DNA from: Cohnella caldifontis
GTDB taxonomy: Bacteria; Bacillota; Bacilli; Paenibacillales; Paenibacillaceae
NCBI RefSeq assembly: GCF_029360585.1
Contig: NZ_JAQZSJ010000005.1
Location: 124,001 to 188,000 of the forward strand
DNA length: 64,000 bases
Direction: 5' to 3'
The notes under the pieces were generated by a model, which was not told where the DNA came from, searched no databases, and saw only the letters and a program-made list of their open reading frames with translations. Position 1 is the first letter of the stretch; the number at the start of each line of letters is the position of its first letter. The translations under genes were made by a program, and so were the position numbers. This document shows, piece after piece, positions 25,929 to 37,719 of the stretch.

Positions 25929-26679
25929 CGAAATTCCCTCCCAGCACGCTGAGCGCGTCCAAAATGTGCTGGAAGAACGTCTGCCGGTTCGCGCCGCGCC
26001 GGATTTCCGAGTACATCCTTCCGTCCTTGATGAAGAGAACCCGCTTGCAGTAGCTGGCCGAGAACGGGTCGTGCGTGACCATCAGCACCGTCGCGCCCAG
26101 CCGCCCGTTCAAGTCGGCGAGCGCCTCCATGACGTCCTTCGCCGATTTGGAGTCGAGGTTGCCCGTCAGTTCGTCCGCCAGCAGCAGCGAAGGCTGGTGG
26201 ATGATCGCCCGGGCGATCGCCGCCCGCTGCTTCTGCCCGCCGGACACCTCGTACACCCGCTTGGACAGAATGCCGGCAATGCCGAGCATTTCCGCGATCG
26301 GGCGCAGCTTGCGCTCGATCTCCTTAGGCGCGGTCCCTTCGAGCACGAGCGGCAAAATGATGTTTTCCTGAATGGACAGCGTGTCCAGCAGGTTGAAATC
26401 CTGGAACACGAAGCCGAGCTGCCTTCTGCGGAACAGGGCGATCTCCCGCTCGCCCAGGCGCGCCGGGTTCGTGCCCCCGATCTCGATCGTGCCGGACGTC
26501 GGCTTGTCGATCGTCGCGAGCAGGTTGAGCAGCGTCGTCTTGCCGCTCCCGGACGGCCCCATGATGCCGACGAACTCGCCGGCTTCCACCTGAAGATCGA
26601 TATGCTCCAGCGCGGTATACGTGACGTTGCCCTTCGAACCGTAAATTTTGCTGAGTCCTTCCGTGCGAAGGATGGCCAT
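25903..26679 (-). CDS. Bce-type ABC transporter ATPase
   Basis: 258 residues. Walker A GPSGSGKTT (about 41-49), Q-loop in RRRQLGFVFQDFNLLDTLS, signature VSGGQKQRAAIARA, Walker B SLLLADELTGNLDS, and the switch His in LMVTHDPFSAS. Start ATG with GGAGGAAG upstream. It pairs with the FtsX-like permease downstream (26-base overlap). A 147-base gap before it, holding a promoter and a BceR-like site, separates it from the kinase gene and fits separate induction of the transporter. Confidence 0.9.
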   Translation of the reverse strand: MAILRTEGLSKIYGSKGNVTYTALEHIDLQVEAGEFVGIMGPSGSGKTTLLNLLATIDKPTSGTIEIGGTNPARLGEREIALFRRRQLGFVFQDFNLLDTLSIQENIILPLVLEGTAPKEIERKLRPIAEMLGIAGILSKRVYEVSGGQKQRAAIARAIIHQPSLLLADELTGNLDSKSAKDVMEALADLNGRLGATVLMVTHDPFSASYCKRVLFIKDGRMYSEIRRGANRQTFFQHILDALSVLGGNFDDVPFARA

Positions 26680-26725
26680 GCGGAACTTCCTCCCGTCGAT
26701 GCGATGTCGTTGAACCGTTATGCCT

Positions 26726-26731
26726 AGTATA
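26726..26731 (-). promoter_or_regulatory. -10 element of the transporter promoter
   Basis: TATACT on the minus strand, 47 bases before the ATPase start. No clear -35 hexamer is present at the usual distance, which suits an activator-dependent promoter. Confidence 0.45.
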
Positions 26732-26786
26732 CCGGGGTCGCCGGGAGGGTCCCATCGATTTTCCTTTCAAACGGCCGGCGGAAACC

Positions 26787-26800
26787 TTACGTTTTCGTCA
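26787..26800 (-). promoter_or_regulatory. BceR-like operator
   Basis: TGACG-AAAA-CGTAA on the minus strand is an inverted repeat of the BceR form TNACA-N4-TGTNA, with G/C in place of A/T at the inner position. It lies about 55 bases upstream of the -10 element, a distance like known Bce promoters. Confidence 0.5.
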
Positions 26801-26826
26801 CCTTCGGGCAGTGCTTCCGGAGGCGG

Positions 26827-27927
26827 TCAAATGCGGTGAATGCCCGCAGGCCGGAACTCGACCGTCAAGGTCGTTCCTTCCCCCGGAGCCGATTCGGCGG
26901 TCAGCCGGTGTCCGAGCTTAAGGCAGACTTGCTTGGCCAAATACAGGCCCATGCCCGTGGATTCCTCCGTGATCCTGCCATTGTCGCCGGTGAAGAAAGG
27001 ATCGAAGACGCGCGGAAGGTCGTGCGGCGGAATGCCGACGCCTTGGTCCCGCACTTTCAGCGTCACGCCGCCTTCCGCGGCAGGTTCGATCCGGATCAGC
27101 AGCTTTTTGGCTCCTTCCGCCGGTTTCGAATACTTGATCGCATTCCCGACCAATTGGTGCAGGACGAAGCCCAGCCATTTCGGGTCGGTCTCGACCGAAG
27201 CCTCGCCCTCCAGGCGGGGAAACACGGAATGGCGGATGCACAGGCTCTTGTAATCGTTCAGAACATCCCTCGCCAGCTCGTGCAGGGCGGTAAGCCGGAC
27301 GTGCACGTCGATCTCGAACTTGTCCAAACGGGCGGCGTGCAGCATCATGTCGAGTCCCCGCCGCATCCGCTCGGTTTCCTCCAGGATGCTTCGGCCGCGC
27401 TCCTCCTCGGCGAACCCGCCTCCTTCGCCCGGCCTCGCCGATTCCTGCGCCAGCAAGTCGATGACGGACAGCGGCGTTTTCATCTGGTGCACCCATCGCA
27501 TCGTAAAATGGTGGCGGATGTCCTGCTCCCTCCGGATCCGGTTCAGCTCGTTCCGATAGGCTTCGTGCAGGCCTTCCACGAGGCGGACGACCGCTTCCTG
27601 CTCGCGGGAGGAAGCCGTCCGCAGCGCGAGCGGGGCGTCCAGATCGGGCAGCCGGGCTGCCGCGGCGTTCAGTTCAAGGTAGTAGGGCTTCTTGCGGTAA
27701 TAGTCCACGGCCAGCCACGCGCCCAAGACGAACAAGGCAAGCAGAAGCAGGTAAAACAAACTTCCGGCCGACAGCCTTCCCGTCTGCCGGACATCGAGAT
27801 CAACCACGGCGGCCAGCAGCAACACGCCGGCGAATAGGGCGATCGCGTAGGACAGCCTGTCCCGCAAAAAATCGCCCCAACCGTACTTCGGAGGGCGCCG
27901 GGATTCGGAGGAGGGCTCGCGGTTCAT
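26827..27927 (-). CDS. BceS-like intramembrane-sensing histidine kinase
   Basis: 366 residues from the ATG at 27927 after AAGGAGGACC; the longer open frame upstream runs through the regulator gene. Two membrane helices (about 28-45 and 57-75) are separated by a very short loop, so there is no external sensor. H-box RWVHQMKTPLSVIDLL (His147), N-box HQLVGNAIKYSK, G-boxes DQGVGIPPHDLPRVFDPFF and TGMGLYLAKQV. In this class the kinase senses transporter activity rather than a ligand. Start overlaps the regulator stop as ATGA. Confidence 0.9.
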   Translation of the reverse strand: MNREPSSESRRPPKYGWGDFLRDRLSYAIALFAGVLLLAAVVDLDVRQTGRLSAGSLFYLLLLALFVLGAWLAVDYYRKKPYYLELNAAAARLPDLDAPLALRTASSREQEAVVRLVEGLHEAYRNELNRIRREQDIRHHFTMRWVHQMKTPLSVIDLLAQESARPGEGGGFAEEERGRSILEETERMRRGLDMMLHAARLDKFEIDVHVRLTALHELARDVLNDYKSLCIRHSVFPRLEGEASVETDPKWLGFVLHQLVGNAIKYSKPAEGAKKLLIRIEPAAEGGVTLKVRDQGVGIPPHDLPRVFDPFFTGDNGRITEESTGMGLYLAKQVCLKLGHRLTAESAPGEGTTLTVEFRPAGIHRI

Positions 27928-28679
27928 GGGCGGTCCTCCTTCGGGTTCGGGTTCGGGTGCGGCGGAGCGTCCGCTTCGGGCGGCAACAAGCGGTAGCCTT
28001 GGCCCCGTACGGTCAGCAGGACGCCGGGAAGCCCGAGGTCCTCCAGCTTTTTGCGCAAGCGGGTCACGTTGACGGTGAGCGTGTTGTCGTCCACGAATTC
28101 GGCGTCGTCCCACAGCGATTCCAGCAGCCGCTCGCGGGAAACGACCCGGCCCGCGGAACGGATCAGCGCGTCCGCCAGCTTCCGCTCGTTGGGAGTCAGC
28201 ATCGTCCGATTCGCGCGATAGGCCAGTTCGCTTCGCCCGAGATCCAGGACCAGGCTTCCGGCAGCCATCGTTCCGGACGCGATGGACGGCTGTTCGGCGG
28301 AGGCCGCCGCGTATTCGCCGTAAGCCCGGCGCAGGGCGGCGCGGATTTTGGCCATCAGCAGGTCGACGGGGATCGGTTTCGCGACGTAATCGTCTCCCCC
28401 GTTTTCGATGGCCATGACCTGATCCATTTCGCCCGAACGGGCCGAAAGGAAGAGAATCGGGGCGCTCGAGCGAAGCCGGATTTGCCTGCACCAATAGTAA
28501 CCGTCGAAATAGGGCAGGTGGATGTCCAGCAGCGTCAGATGAGGGGCATAAGCCTCGAATTCTCCCGCTACGTTCCGGAAATCCGTCACGGCACGGGCCT
28601 CGAAGCCGTATTTTTCCATATTGGATTTCAGAATCGCGGCGATTTTCGGATCGTCTTCCACGATCAGGATGCGGTACAT
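27924..28679 (-). CDS. BceR-like OmpR-family response regulator
   Basis: 251 residues. Receiver domain with Asp52 in LLDIHLPYFDGYYW, Lys101 in YVAKPIPVDLL. C-terminal winged helix with NERKLADALIRSAGRVVSRE and VDDNTLTVNVTRLRKKL. About 15 extra residues (a Pro-rich tail) follow. It is first in the operon, translationally coupled to the kinase. The terminator of ytrI sits only 28 bases before its start, leaving little room for a separate promoter, so expression may depend on read-through or an overlapping promoter. Confidence 0.9.
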   Translation of the reverse strand: MYRILIVEDDPKIAAILKSNMEKYGFEARAVTDFRNVAGEFEAYAPHLTLLDIHLPYFDGYYWCRQIRLRSSAPILFLSARSGEMDQVMAIENGGDDYVAKPIPVDLLMAKIRAALRRAYGEYAAASAEQPSIASGTMAAGSLVLDLGRSELAYRANRTMLTPNERKLADALIRSAGRVVSRERLLESLWDDAEFVDDNTLTVNVTRLRKKLEDLGLPGVLLTVRGQGYRLLPPEADAPPHPNPNPKEDRP

Positions 28680-28706
28680 GAGCCGGGCCTCCCAGGCGGT
28701 GTCGTC

Positions 28707-28732
28707 AAAAAAGAGGTTCGAGGATCAACCTC
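28707..28732 (-). terminator. Terminator between ytrI and the response-regulator gene
   Basis: On the minus strand GAGGTT-GATCCTCG-AACCTC followed by six T. It is 35 bases after the ytrI stop and 28 before the regulator start. Confidence 0.75.
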
Positions 28733-28767
28733 TCCCCGTTCTAGTTTGGCACGAAACGCCCCGGGCC

Positions 28768-29265
28768 TCAAGGCCGCAGATGCACCTTGGCCTGCACCCA
28801 TACCTGCAGCACGCCGTCCGCCACGAGGATGGTGGAAATCCGAACCTCGTAATCGTTATCCCCGATGCCGGAATAGATTTTGTTTTCGAAAAGGCTGCGG
28901 GCGAATTGGGCATCCTTGCCGATGTTGTAGACGCGCCGTCCGCGAAATCCCGTGAGATCGTCCCGGATCCGCTTTTTGAGCTCCCGTTCGGTTACCGCGT
29001 CGAGCGGCGTCTTGCCCGCCGGTTCTTCCACGAAAACGAGGATGCTTTGAATGATGCTGCCTTTTTCCGAATCGTTCTGCATCCGGCTCAGTTCTTCCTG
29101 GTAGTTGTCGATCTGTTCCTTGAGCTCGATGTTGCGCAGGATGACCTGGTTCATCTGCTCGTTCGCCAGGCCGCTCCAGACCGCGGCGCCGACCACCATG
29201 CCGCAGACGAAGAACGCGCCCGCCGCGGAAATCCGCTGGAACCGCTCGAAGGACGGCACCCGCAT
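28768..29265 (-). CDS. ytrI: Sporulation membrane protein YtrI
   Basis: 165 residues. An N-terminal membrane helix (ISAAGAFFVCGMVVGAAVWSG) is followed by a coiled coil of about 40 residues (MNQVILRNIELKEQIDNYQE, ELSRMQNDSEK). A C-terminal mixed domain ends LQVWVQAKVHLRP. Start ATG after GGGAGGTGA. The architecture and the gene before it (ytrH, 6-base gap) match the SigE-controlled ytrHI operon of Bacillus, needed for efficient sporulation. It is followed by a clear terminator. Confidence 0.85.
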   Translation of the reverse strand: MRVPSFERFQRISAAGAFFVCGMVVGAAVWSGLANEQMNQVILRNIELKEQIDNYQEELSRMQNDSEKGSIIQSILVFVEEPAGKTPLDAVTERELKKRIRDDLTGFRGRRVYNIGKDAQFARSLFENKIYSGIGDNDYEVRISTILVADGVLQVWVQAKVHLRP

Positions 29266-29271
29266 GCCGGG

Positions 29272-29598
29272 TCACCTCCCGCTGCGGCACATCCACTGGA
29301 CCAATTCCGTCCCCATATGGGCGCCGAGAAAGGCGAACAGGATATAGCCGACTTGCCGGACGGCGAGCGAGAGATTCCCCTCCACCACGCCCGACTCGAT
29401 GACGCGTATCGGATCGATCGTGCCCCCGACGGCCGCGACGAGCGCCCATATTTTCAAATGGGATGCGACCTTCAGCATTTCCACCCGAGGCGGCGTCCAC
29501 AGGAAAACGGAACCCAAGCCCGCCAGCAGCGCCCCGCCCATGACGACCCCGAACGCGATGAAGAAGCAGAAAGCCGCCCGCGTATAAATCTCGTTCAT
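29272..29598 (-). CDS. ytrH: Sporulation membrane protein YtrH
   Basis: 108 residues from the ATG at 29598, six bases after GGAGGG; in-frame ATGs at 29604 and 29628 leave no spacing for the ribosome site. Three hydrophobic segments: FCFFIAFGVVMGGALLAGLG, LKIWALVAAVGGTIDPI and VGYILFAFLGAHMGTELVQW. The GGTIDPIRVIES stretch is typical of YtrH. It acts in the mother cell during sporulation. A matching SigE promoter lies upstream, and the gene diverges from dnaE, as in Bacillus. Confidence 0.88.
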   Translation of the reverse strand: MNEIYTRAAFCFFIAFGVVMGGALLAGLGSVFLWTPPRVEMLKVASHLKIWALVAAVGGTIDPIRVIESGVVEGNLSLAVRQVGYILFAFLGAHMGTELVQWMCRSGR

Positions 29599-29641
29599 GT
29601 ACATCCCTCCATCATTTGAAGGAGACAAACGCTCACCACTT

Positions 29642-29673
29642 ATTTGTATGGGACGAGTCGCGCTTCAAATACC
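29642..29673 (-). promoter_or_regulatory. SigE promoter of ytrHI
   Basis: On the minus strand GGTATTTG (29673-29666), a 15-base spacer, then CATACAAAT (29650-29642), close to the SigE pattern with -10 CATACAMT. ytrH is SigE-dependent in Bacillus. The -35 part overlaps the dnaE promoter on the other strand. Confidence 0.65.
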
Positions 29674-29691
29674 GAACATATGTGCTATAAT
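29664..29691 (+). promoter_or_regulatory. SigA-type promoter of dnaE
   Basis: Extended -10 TGCTATAAT (29683-29691) with TTCAAA (29664-29669) 16 bases upstream of the hexamer. The -35 shares bases with the divergent SigE promoter. Confidence 0.6.
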
Positions 29692-29738
29692 GGGGAGAAA
29701 AGCGGAACGGCAACGGGAAGAAAGGGGGGTGCGGCGAC

Positions 29739-33482
<3,744 letters not shown>

Positions 33483-33502
33483 CCGGCAGCTCCCTTTTTC
33501 TA

Positions 33503-34162
33503 TCCGGAATATTAGCGGATCTGTGGATAGGATACGCAATTGCGGCGGTTGGGTGGAAAGTTCGGCTTAATAGTGGATGTGGTACGCTAATTCTGCGGTT
33601 GAGCGGAAGGTTCGACGGAATAGTGGATGTAGTACGCTAATTCTGCGGTTGGGTGGAAGGTTCGGCTGAATAGTGGATGTGGTACGCTAATTCTGCGGTT
33701 GAGCGGAAGGTTCGACGGAATAGTGGATGTAGTACGCTAATTCTGCGGTTGGGTGGAAGGTTCGGCTGAATAGTGGATGTGGTACGCTAATTCTGCGGTT
33801 GAGCGGAAGGTTCGACGGAATAGTGGATGTAGTACGCTAATTCTGCGGTTGGGTGGAAGGTTCGGCTGAATAGTGGATGTGGTACGCTAATTCTGCGGTT
33901 GAGCGGAAGGTTCGACGGAATAGTGGATGTAGTACGCTAATTCTGCGGTTGGGTGGAAGGTTCGACGGAATAGTGGATGTGGTACGCTAATTCGGCAGAT
34001 GGACGGAAGGTTCGACGGAATAGTGGAAGTGGTACGCTAATTCTGCGGTTGGGTGGAAGGCTCGGCTGAATAGTGGATGTGGTACGCTAATTCGGCGTTT
34101 AAGCATTGGTTGAATAGCGCATGTGATACGCTATTACGGCGCTTGAGAGGAAAGTTCGGCTG
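33503..34162 (-). repeat. 50-bp tandem repeat array 1 (same family as array 2, opposite orientation)
   Basis: Non-coding. The marker GTACGCTAATTC (or ATACGC at the edge) recurs at 33531, 33581, 33631 and so on to 34081, every 50 bases exactly, then once more 6 bases out of register near 34125. Units alternate in a 100-bp pattern (GAGCGGAAGGTTCGACGG and GGGTGGAAGGTTCGGCTG). On the minus strand each unit begins ATTAGCGTACCACATCC, which aligns without gaps to the array at 48371. The last unit carries the palindrome-like AGCGTATCACATGCGCT. I see no gene in this stretch. Confidence 0.9.
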
Positions 34163-34185
34163 TACTGGACGGGTCACCCGCAATG

Positions 34186-34224
34186 AACCGTCAGGGACGG
34201 AGGTCTCCCTGACGGTTTATTCTT
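34186..34224 (+). terminator. Hairpin terminator between array 1 and the MFS gene
   Basis: A perfect 12-bp stem AACCGTCAGGGA/TCCCTGACGGTT with an 8-base loop, then TATTCTTTTT on the plus strand. It stops plus-strand reading toward the converging MFS gene. Confidence 0.75.
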
Positions 34225-34230
34225 TTTCGG

Positions 34231-35454
34231 CTAACGTCCCATCAGCTTGGAATCGCGGGGCAGCAGCGCGGCGAAGAGGCCGAGCAGCGGCAGGAAGGCG
34301 CAGATGCGCATCACGGGCGCGACGCCGGCATGGTCGATCAACCAGCCGAGCGCGACCGAGCCCAGCCCGCCCATGCCGAATGACAAGCCGAAGAACAAAC
34401 CCGCGATCATCCCGACCCTCCCGGGCAGCATCTCCTGCGCGTAGACGATGATGACGGAGAAGCCCGACATCAGGATGGCGCCGATCGCGAAGCAGAGCAC
34501 GGTCGCGGCGACCGGACCTGCATGGGGCAGCCAGATGGAGAACGGCGCGGTGCCGAGAATCGAGAACCAGATCATGTTTTTCCGGCCGTATCGGTCGGCG
34601 AGCGGTCCGCCGAGCAGCGTGCCGAGCATGCCCGCGAATTGGAGGACGAACAGCGCGGTTTGGGCCCGGCCGAGCGATAAATGATACGTTTCCGTGAAAT
34701 AGAACGCGTAATACCCCGTCATGCTCGCCAAATAGACGAATTTGGAAAACAGCAGCACGATCAGCACGCCCAGCACGAGAACCACGAACCCTCTCGTCCG
34801 GCCGGGGTTCCCCTCGGCCGCCGCACTCCGTTCCGTCTTCGCGGAGCCGCGGGCGCGCGCGGCATACCACCGGCTGACGTACGCTTGAAGGAGAATGCCG
34901 GCCGCGGCGGGCAGCGTCAGCCACAGGAACCCGCGCTGGCCGGCCGGCACGATCAGGAAGGCGGCCAACAAGGGAGCGAGCGCTTGCCCGGTATTGCCGC
35001 CGACCTGGAAGATCGACTGCGCCAAGCCTTTGCCTCGGCCGGCGGCCAGATGCGCCACGCGGGAAGACTTGGGGTGCAGGACGGAGGAGCCGATCCCGAT
35101 CAAAGCGGCGGACACGATCAGCATCGCCAGGCCGGGGGAGAAGGCGAGCCCCGCCATGCCGAGCAGCGTGAAGGCCATACCGAGCGGCAAAAGAATGGGC
35201 AAAGGTTTGCGGTCCGTGTAAGCCCCGATCAGCGGCTGCAGGATCGAAGCGGTGACGTTAAGCGTGAAGGCCACCCAGCCGATCTGGGTGAAGGAAAGCT
35301 TGAGCGATTGCTGGAAGACGGGGAACACCGCCGGCACGAGGTTTTGCATCGCGTCGTTCAGCAAATGCGCCGTGCTGACCCCCAGCAAGGCGACGTTGGC
35401 CGCTTGCCTGACCGTAACGGCCTGAACGGATGGAGAGGAAGACAAACGGATCAT
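34231..35454 (-). CDS. MFS transporter, fosmidomycin-resistance (Fsr) type
   Basis: 407 residues, about twelve membrane helices. N-terminus with STAHLLNDAMQNLVPAVFPV, then FTLNVTASILQPLIGAYTDR and SSVLHPKSSRVAHLAAGRGK, which are typical of Fsr-like exporters. The loop between helices six and seven is short and charged. Such proteins export small drugs or unknown metabolites by proton antiport. It diverges from an AraC-family gene whose product may control it. Start ATG with GAAAGG upstream. Confidence 0.82.
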   Translation of the reverse strand: MIRLSSSPSVQAVTVRQAANVALLGVSTAHLLNDAMQNLVPAVFPVFQQSLKLSFTQIGWVAFTLNVTASILQPLIGAYTDRKPLPILLPLGMAFTLLGMAGLAFSPGLAMLIVSAALIGIGSSVLHPKSSRVAHLAAGRGKGLAQSIFQVGGNTGQALAPLLAAFLIVPAGQRGFLWLTLPAAAGILLQAYVSRWYAARARGSAKTERSAAAEGNPGRTRGFVVLVLGVLIVLLFSKFVYLASMTGYYAFYFTETYHLSLGRAQTALFVLQFAGMLGTLLGGPLADRYGRKNMIWFSILGTAPFSIWLPHAGPVAATVLCFAIGAILMSGFSVIIVYAQEMLPGRVGMIAGLFFGLSFGMGGLGSVALGWLIDHAGVAPVMRICAFLPLLGLFAALLPRDSKLMGR

Positions 35455-35532
35455 CCTTTCGTTTTTCCCCTATCGTAGGCCGGTAGCGGACGGGCCGTCT
35501 TCGCGATTGTTGCCCGGGTGCCGGGCGATTTT

Positions 35533-35541
35533 TGCTATAAT
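35533..35541 (+). promoter_or_regulatory. Extended -10 promoter of the AraC-family gene
   Basis: TGCTATAAT, an extended -10, ends 18 bases before the start codon. No good -35 is visible at standard spacing, as expected for extended -10 promoters. The short 5' leader fits AGGTGAT as ribosome site. Confidence 0.55.
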
Positions 35542-35559
35542 GGACCCAGGTGATCCCCG

Positions 35560-36378
35560 ATGATTGTCAAACTGGCAACGCCGCGGCTGGAACTGTGGCG
35601 GATTTCCGGAAATTACTCCAATACGCCGCACGTTCACGGAGAAGATTACCAGGTCACCGTGCCGATCGGCGGGACATGCCGCTTTACGATGGAGAACAAG
35701 CCGTACGAGCTGACGGGCGGATGCGGCATCGTCCAGCATCCGAACGACCGCCATTCTTTCGAAATCGACGAAAGCTCCGGCGTGATCATTTTCAAAGTCC
35801 GGCAAGACGGCTGGTCGGATCTTGCCCGAGGGGAACGGGTGGAGTTCTCCGTTCTCCAACGGTTCGATCCCATCCTGTTAAGCGATAAATTCCGCCGGTG
35901 GTCGAACGCGCTGATGGACGGAGATCCGCTCGACCCGCTCGCGCAGGGAGAAACGGAATCGCAGGTTGTCCGGTATTTGTTCGGCGCGGTCACCGGCAAC
36001 TTCGGCGCGGGAGCGGACGCGGAACCCCTGCGGACTTCAAGGGAACGCGATCCGCATGTGGGCCGGGCTTTGGAGTATTTGCACGCGCACTACAAAGAGG
36101 AGATCCGCATCGAAACGCTGTCGCAGGTCGCCCTGATGAGCCGGCATCACTTCATCCGCTCGTTTAAAGCGGCGATCGGCGTCTCCCCGTACCAATACGT
36201 GCAAAGGCTGAGGATCGAGGAGGCAAAGAGGCTGCTCCGGCAATCCGACGCATCCGTCACGGAGATCGGCCTTGCGCTCGGCTTTTCCAGCATCAGCCCG
36301 TTCTACCGGGCGTTCCGCAAAACGGTCGGAATCGCGCCCGAATCGTATCGGAACGAAACCGCTTCCGGCATGCGATAG
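35560..36378 (+). CDS. AraC-family transcriptional regulator
   Basis: 272 residues. N-terminal cupin-like sensor (about 1-130; NTPHVHGEDYQVTVPIGG, GCGIVQHPNDRHSFEI) and C-terminal double helix-turn-helix (about 170-268). The latter includes IRIETLSQVALMSRHHFIRS, GVSPYQYVQRLRIEEAKRLL, DASVTEIGLALGFSSISPFY and RAFRKTVGIAPESYR. It diverges from the Fsr-like transporter with a 105-base gap, the common layout for a local activator of an exporter. The ligand is unknown. Confidence 0.85.
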   Translation: MIVKLATPRLELWRISGNYSNTPHVHGEDYQVTVPIGGTCRFTMENKPYELTGGCGIVQHPNDRHSFEIDESSGVIIFKVRQDGWSDLARGERVEFSVLQRFDPILLSDKFRRWSNALMDGDPLDPLAQGETESQVVRYLFGAVTGNFGAGADAEPLRTSRERDPHVGRALEYLHAHYKEEIRIETLSQVALMSRHHFIRSFKAAIGVSPYQYVQRLRIEEAKRLLRQSDASVTEIGLALGFSSISPFYRAFRKTVGIAPESYRNETASGMR

Positions 36379-36541
36379 AAGGAACGGCCGCATCCGCGCG
36401 CTAACGTCCCGCGAATCCCTTGACGGGGGCGGGATGGGACGCCCTTTTGTTGCTAGTCTCTCGATGGATGTGCTATGATTCGATTGTTGCAGTCCTTTAT
36501 CCAATCTTTAAAATCAGCATTCACAATGGGGGTTCCGCTTC

Positions 36542-36730
36542 ATGTGGACGGTCATTTACATTGCGCCGACCGCGAAGATTGCCGAACGGATTCAATCCCG
36601 TTTGACCGAGCAAGGGTTCCTCGTTCGAGTGCGCCCCATCAATTTGACCAAACCTCAGTACGAAATATTGGTACCGTCCGGCGAAGTGCGCGAAGTTCAG
36701 GAAGTGCTGGGCAGCATCCTGACTCCCTGA
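36542..36730 (+). CDS. Small conserved-looking alpha/beta protein upstream of accD
   Basis: 62 residues, ATG at 36542. One beta-alpha-beta unit: MWTVIYIAPTAKIAERIQSR, GFLVRVRPINLT, YEILVPSGEVREVQEVLGSI. The pattern recalls a DUF2007-like or ferredoxin-like mini-domain; I do not recognise the family for certain. It lies 107 bases before accD on the same strand, and may share its transcript. Confidence 0.6.
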   Translation: MWTVIYIAPTAKIAERIQSRLTEQGFLVRVRPINLTKPQYEILVPSGEVREVQEVLGSILTP

Positions 36731-36837
36731 AACCCGAAATTCCCGCGCCCCGTCCCCAGACTGGCAACGTCTGTACAGAAGCGGAACGTTTCCATGGAGA
36801 TCGGACCGCCATTTTTTTCGCCTTGTGAGGTGTCGCT

Positions 36838-37719
36838 GTGTTCAAGGATTTGTTTCAAAAGAAAAAATACGCCGTCGTCCCTTCCGAACGGGTCAGCGCG
36901 GAACGTCCCAAGCGCGAGATCCCGGAAGGTCTCATGAACAAATGCCCGAAATGCGGCACGATCCAGTTCAGCAAGGAGCTGGAGAAAAACCAGAAGGTCT
37001 GCTCCTCCTGCGGCCACCATTTCCGGCTGAGCGCCCATGAACGGATCGCCATGACGATCGACGAAGGAACGTTCTCCGAAATCGACGCGGACTTGGTGTC
37101 CCAAGACCCGCTGAATTTCCCCGGCTACGCGGGCAAGCTCGAGCAGCAGAAAGCGAGCTCGGGGCTGAAAGACGCGATCGTCACCGGCGAAGGGGAAATC
37201 GGCGGCTTCCGCGTCGTCATCGGCGTCATGAGTTTCGATTTTTTCACCGGCAGCATGGGCTCCGTGGTCGGCGAGAAGGTGACCCGGGCCATCGAACGCG
37301 CGGCCGAGAAGCAACTCCCGCTCCTCCTTTTCTCCACGTCCGGCGGAGCCCGGATGCAGGAGAGCATCCTGAGCCTCATGCAGATGGCGAAAACGAGCGC
37401 GGCGCTCGCGCGGTTCCAGGACCAGGGCGGCCTGTTCATCTCAGTCTTCACGGATCCGACGCTCGGCGGCGTGTCCGCCAGCTTCGCCAGCCTCGGCGAT
37501 TACAACCTGGCCGAGCCCGGCGCGATCGTCGGCTTCGCCGGCCGGATCGTCATCGAGCAGACGATCCGCCAGAAGCTGCCGGACAACTTCCAGACGGCCG
37601 AATTCAACCTGAAGCACGGCCAACTGGATAAAGTCGTCCATCGGAAGGACATGAAGTCGTTCCTGACCAAGCTGCTCGACATGCATTCGGCGAAAGGGGA
37701 TCCGGCAGATGTCTCTTGA
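36838..37719 (+). CDS. accD: Acetyl-CoA carboxylase carboxyltransferase beta subunit
   Basis: 293 residues, GTG start after GAGGTG. An N-terminal zinc ribbon with Cys36, Cys39, Cys55 and Cys58 ([22 protein letters not shown]) is followed by the crotonase-like domain: [58 protein letters not shown]. With AccA it moves the carboxyl group from biotin to acetyl-CoA to make malonyl-CoA. It overlaps accA by 11 bases. Malonyl-CoA is also the ligand that frees FapR, whose operator lies before fabH in this window. Confidence 0.96.
   Translation: MFKDLFQKKKYAVVPSERVSAERPKREIPEGLMNKCPKCGTIQFSKELEKNQKVCSSCGHHFRLSAHERIAMTIDEGTFSEIDADLVSQDPLNFPGYAGKLEQQKASSGLKDAIVTGEGEIGGFRVVIGVMSFDFFTGSMGSVVGEKVTRAIERAAEKQLPLLLFSTSGGARMQESILSLMQMAKTSAALARFQDQGGLFISVFTDPTLGGVSASFASLGDYNLAEPGAIVGFAGRIVIEQTIRQKLPDNFQTAEFNLKHGQLDKVVHRKDMKSFLTKLLDMHSAKGDPADVS

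Noticed and set aside
26827..28494. A 555-codon reading of the histidine kinase
   Set aside because: The first 189 codons lie in another frame of the response-regulator gene. The ATG at 27927 with AAGGAGG and ATGA overlap is the natural start.
33503..34162. Array 1 as a replication origin with DnaA boxes
   Set aside because: No TTATNCACA box was found in the units. The region is only a tandem array behind dnaE, and dnaA, dnaN or gyrB are absent.
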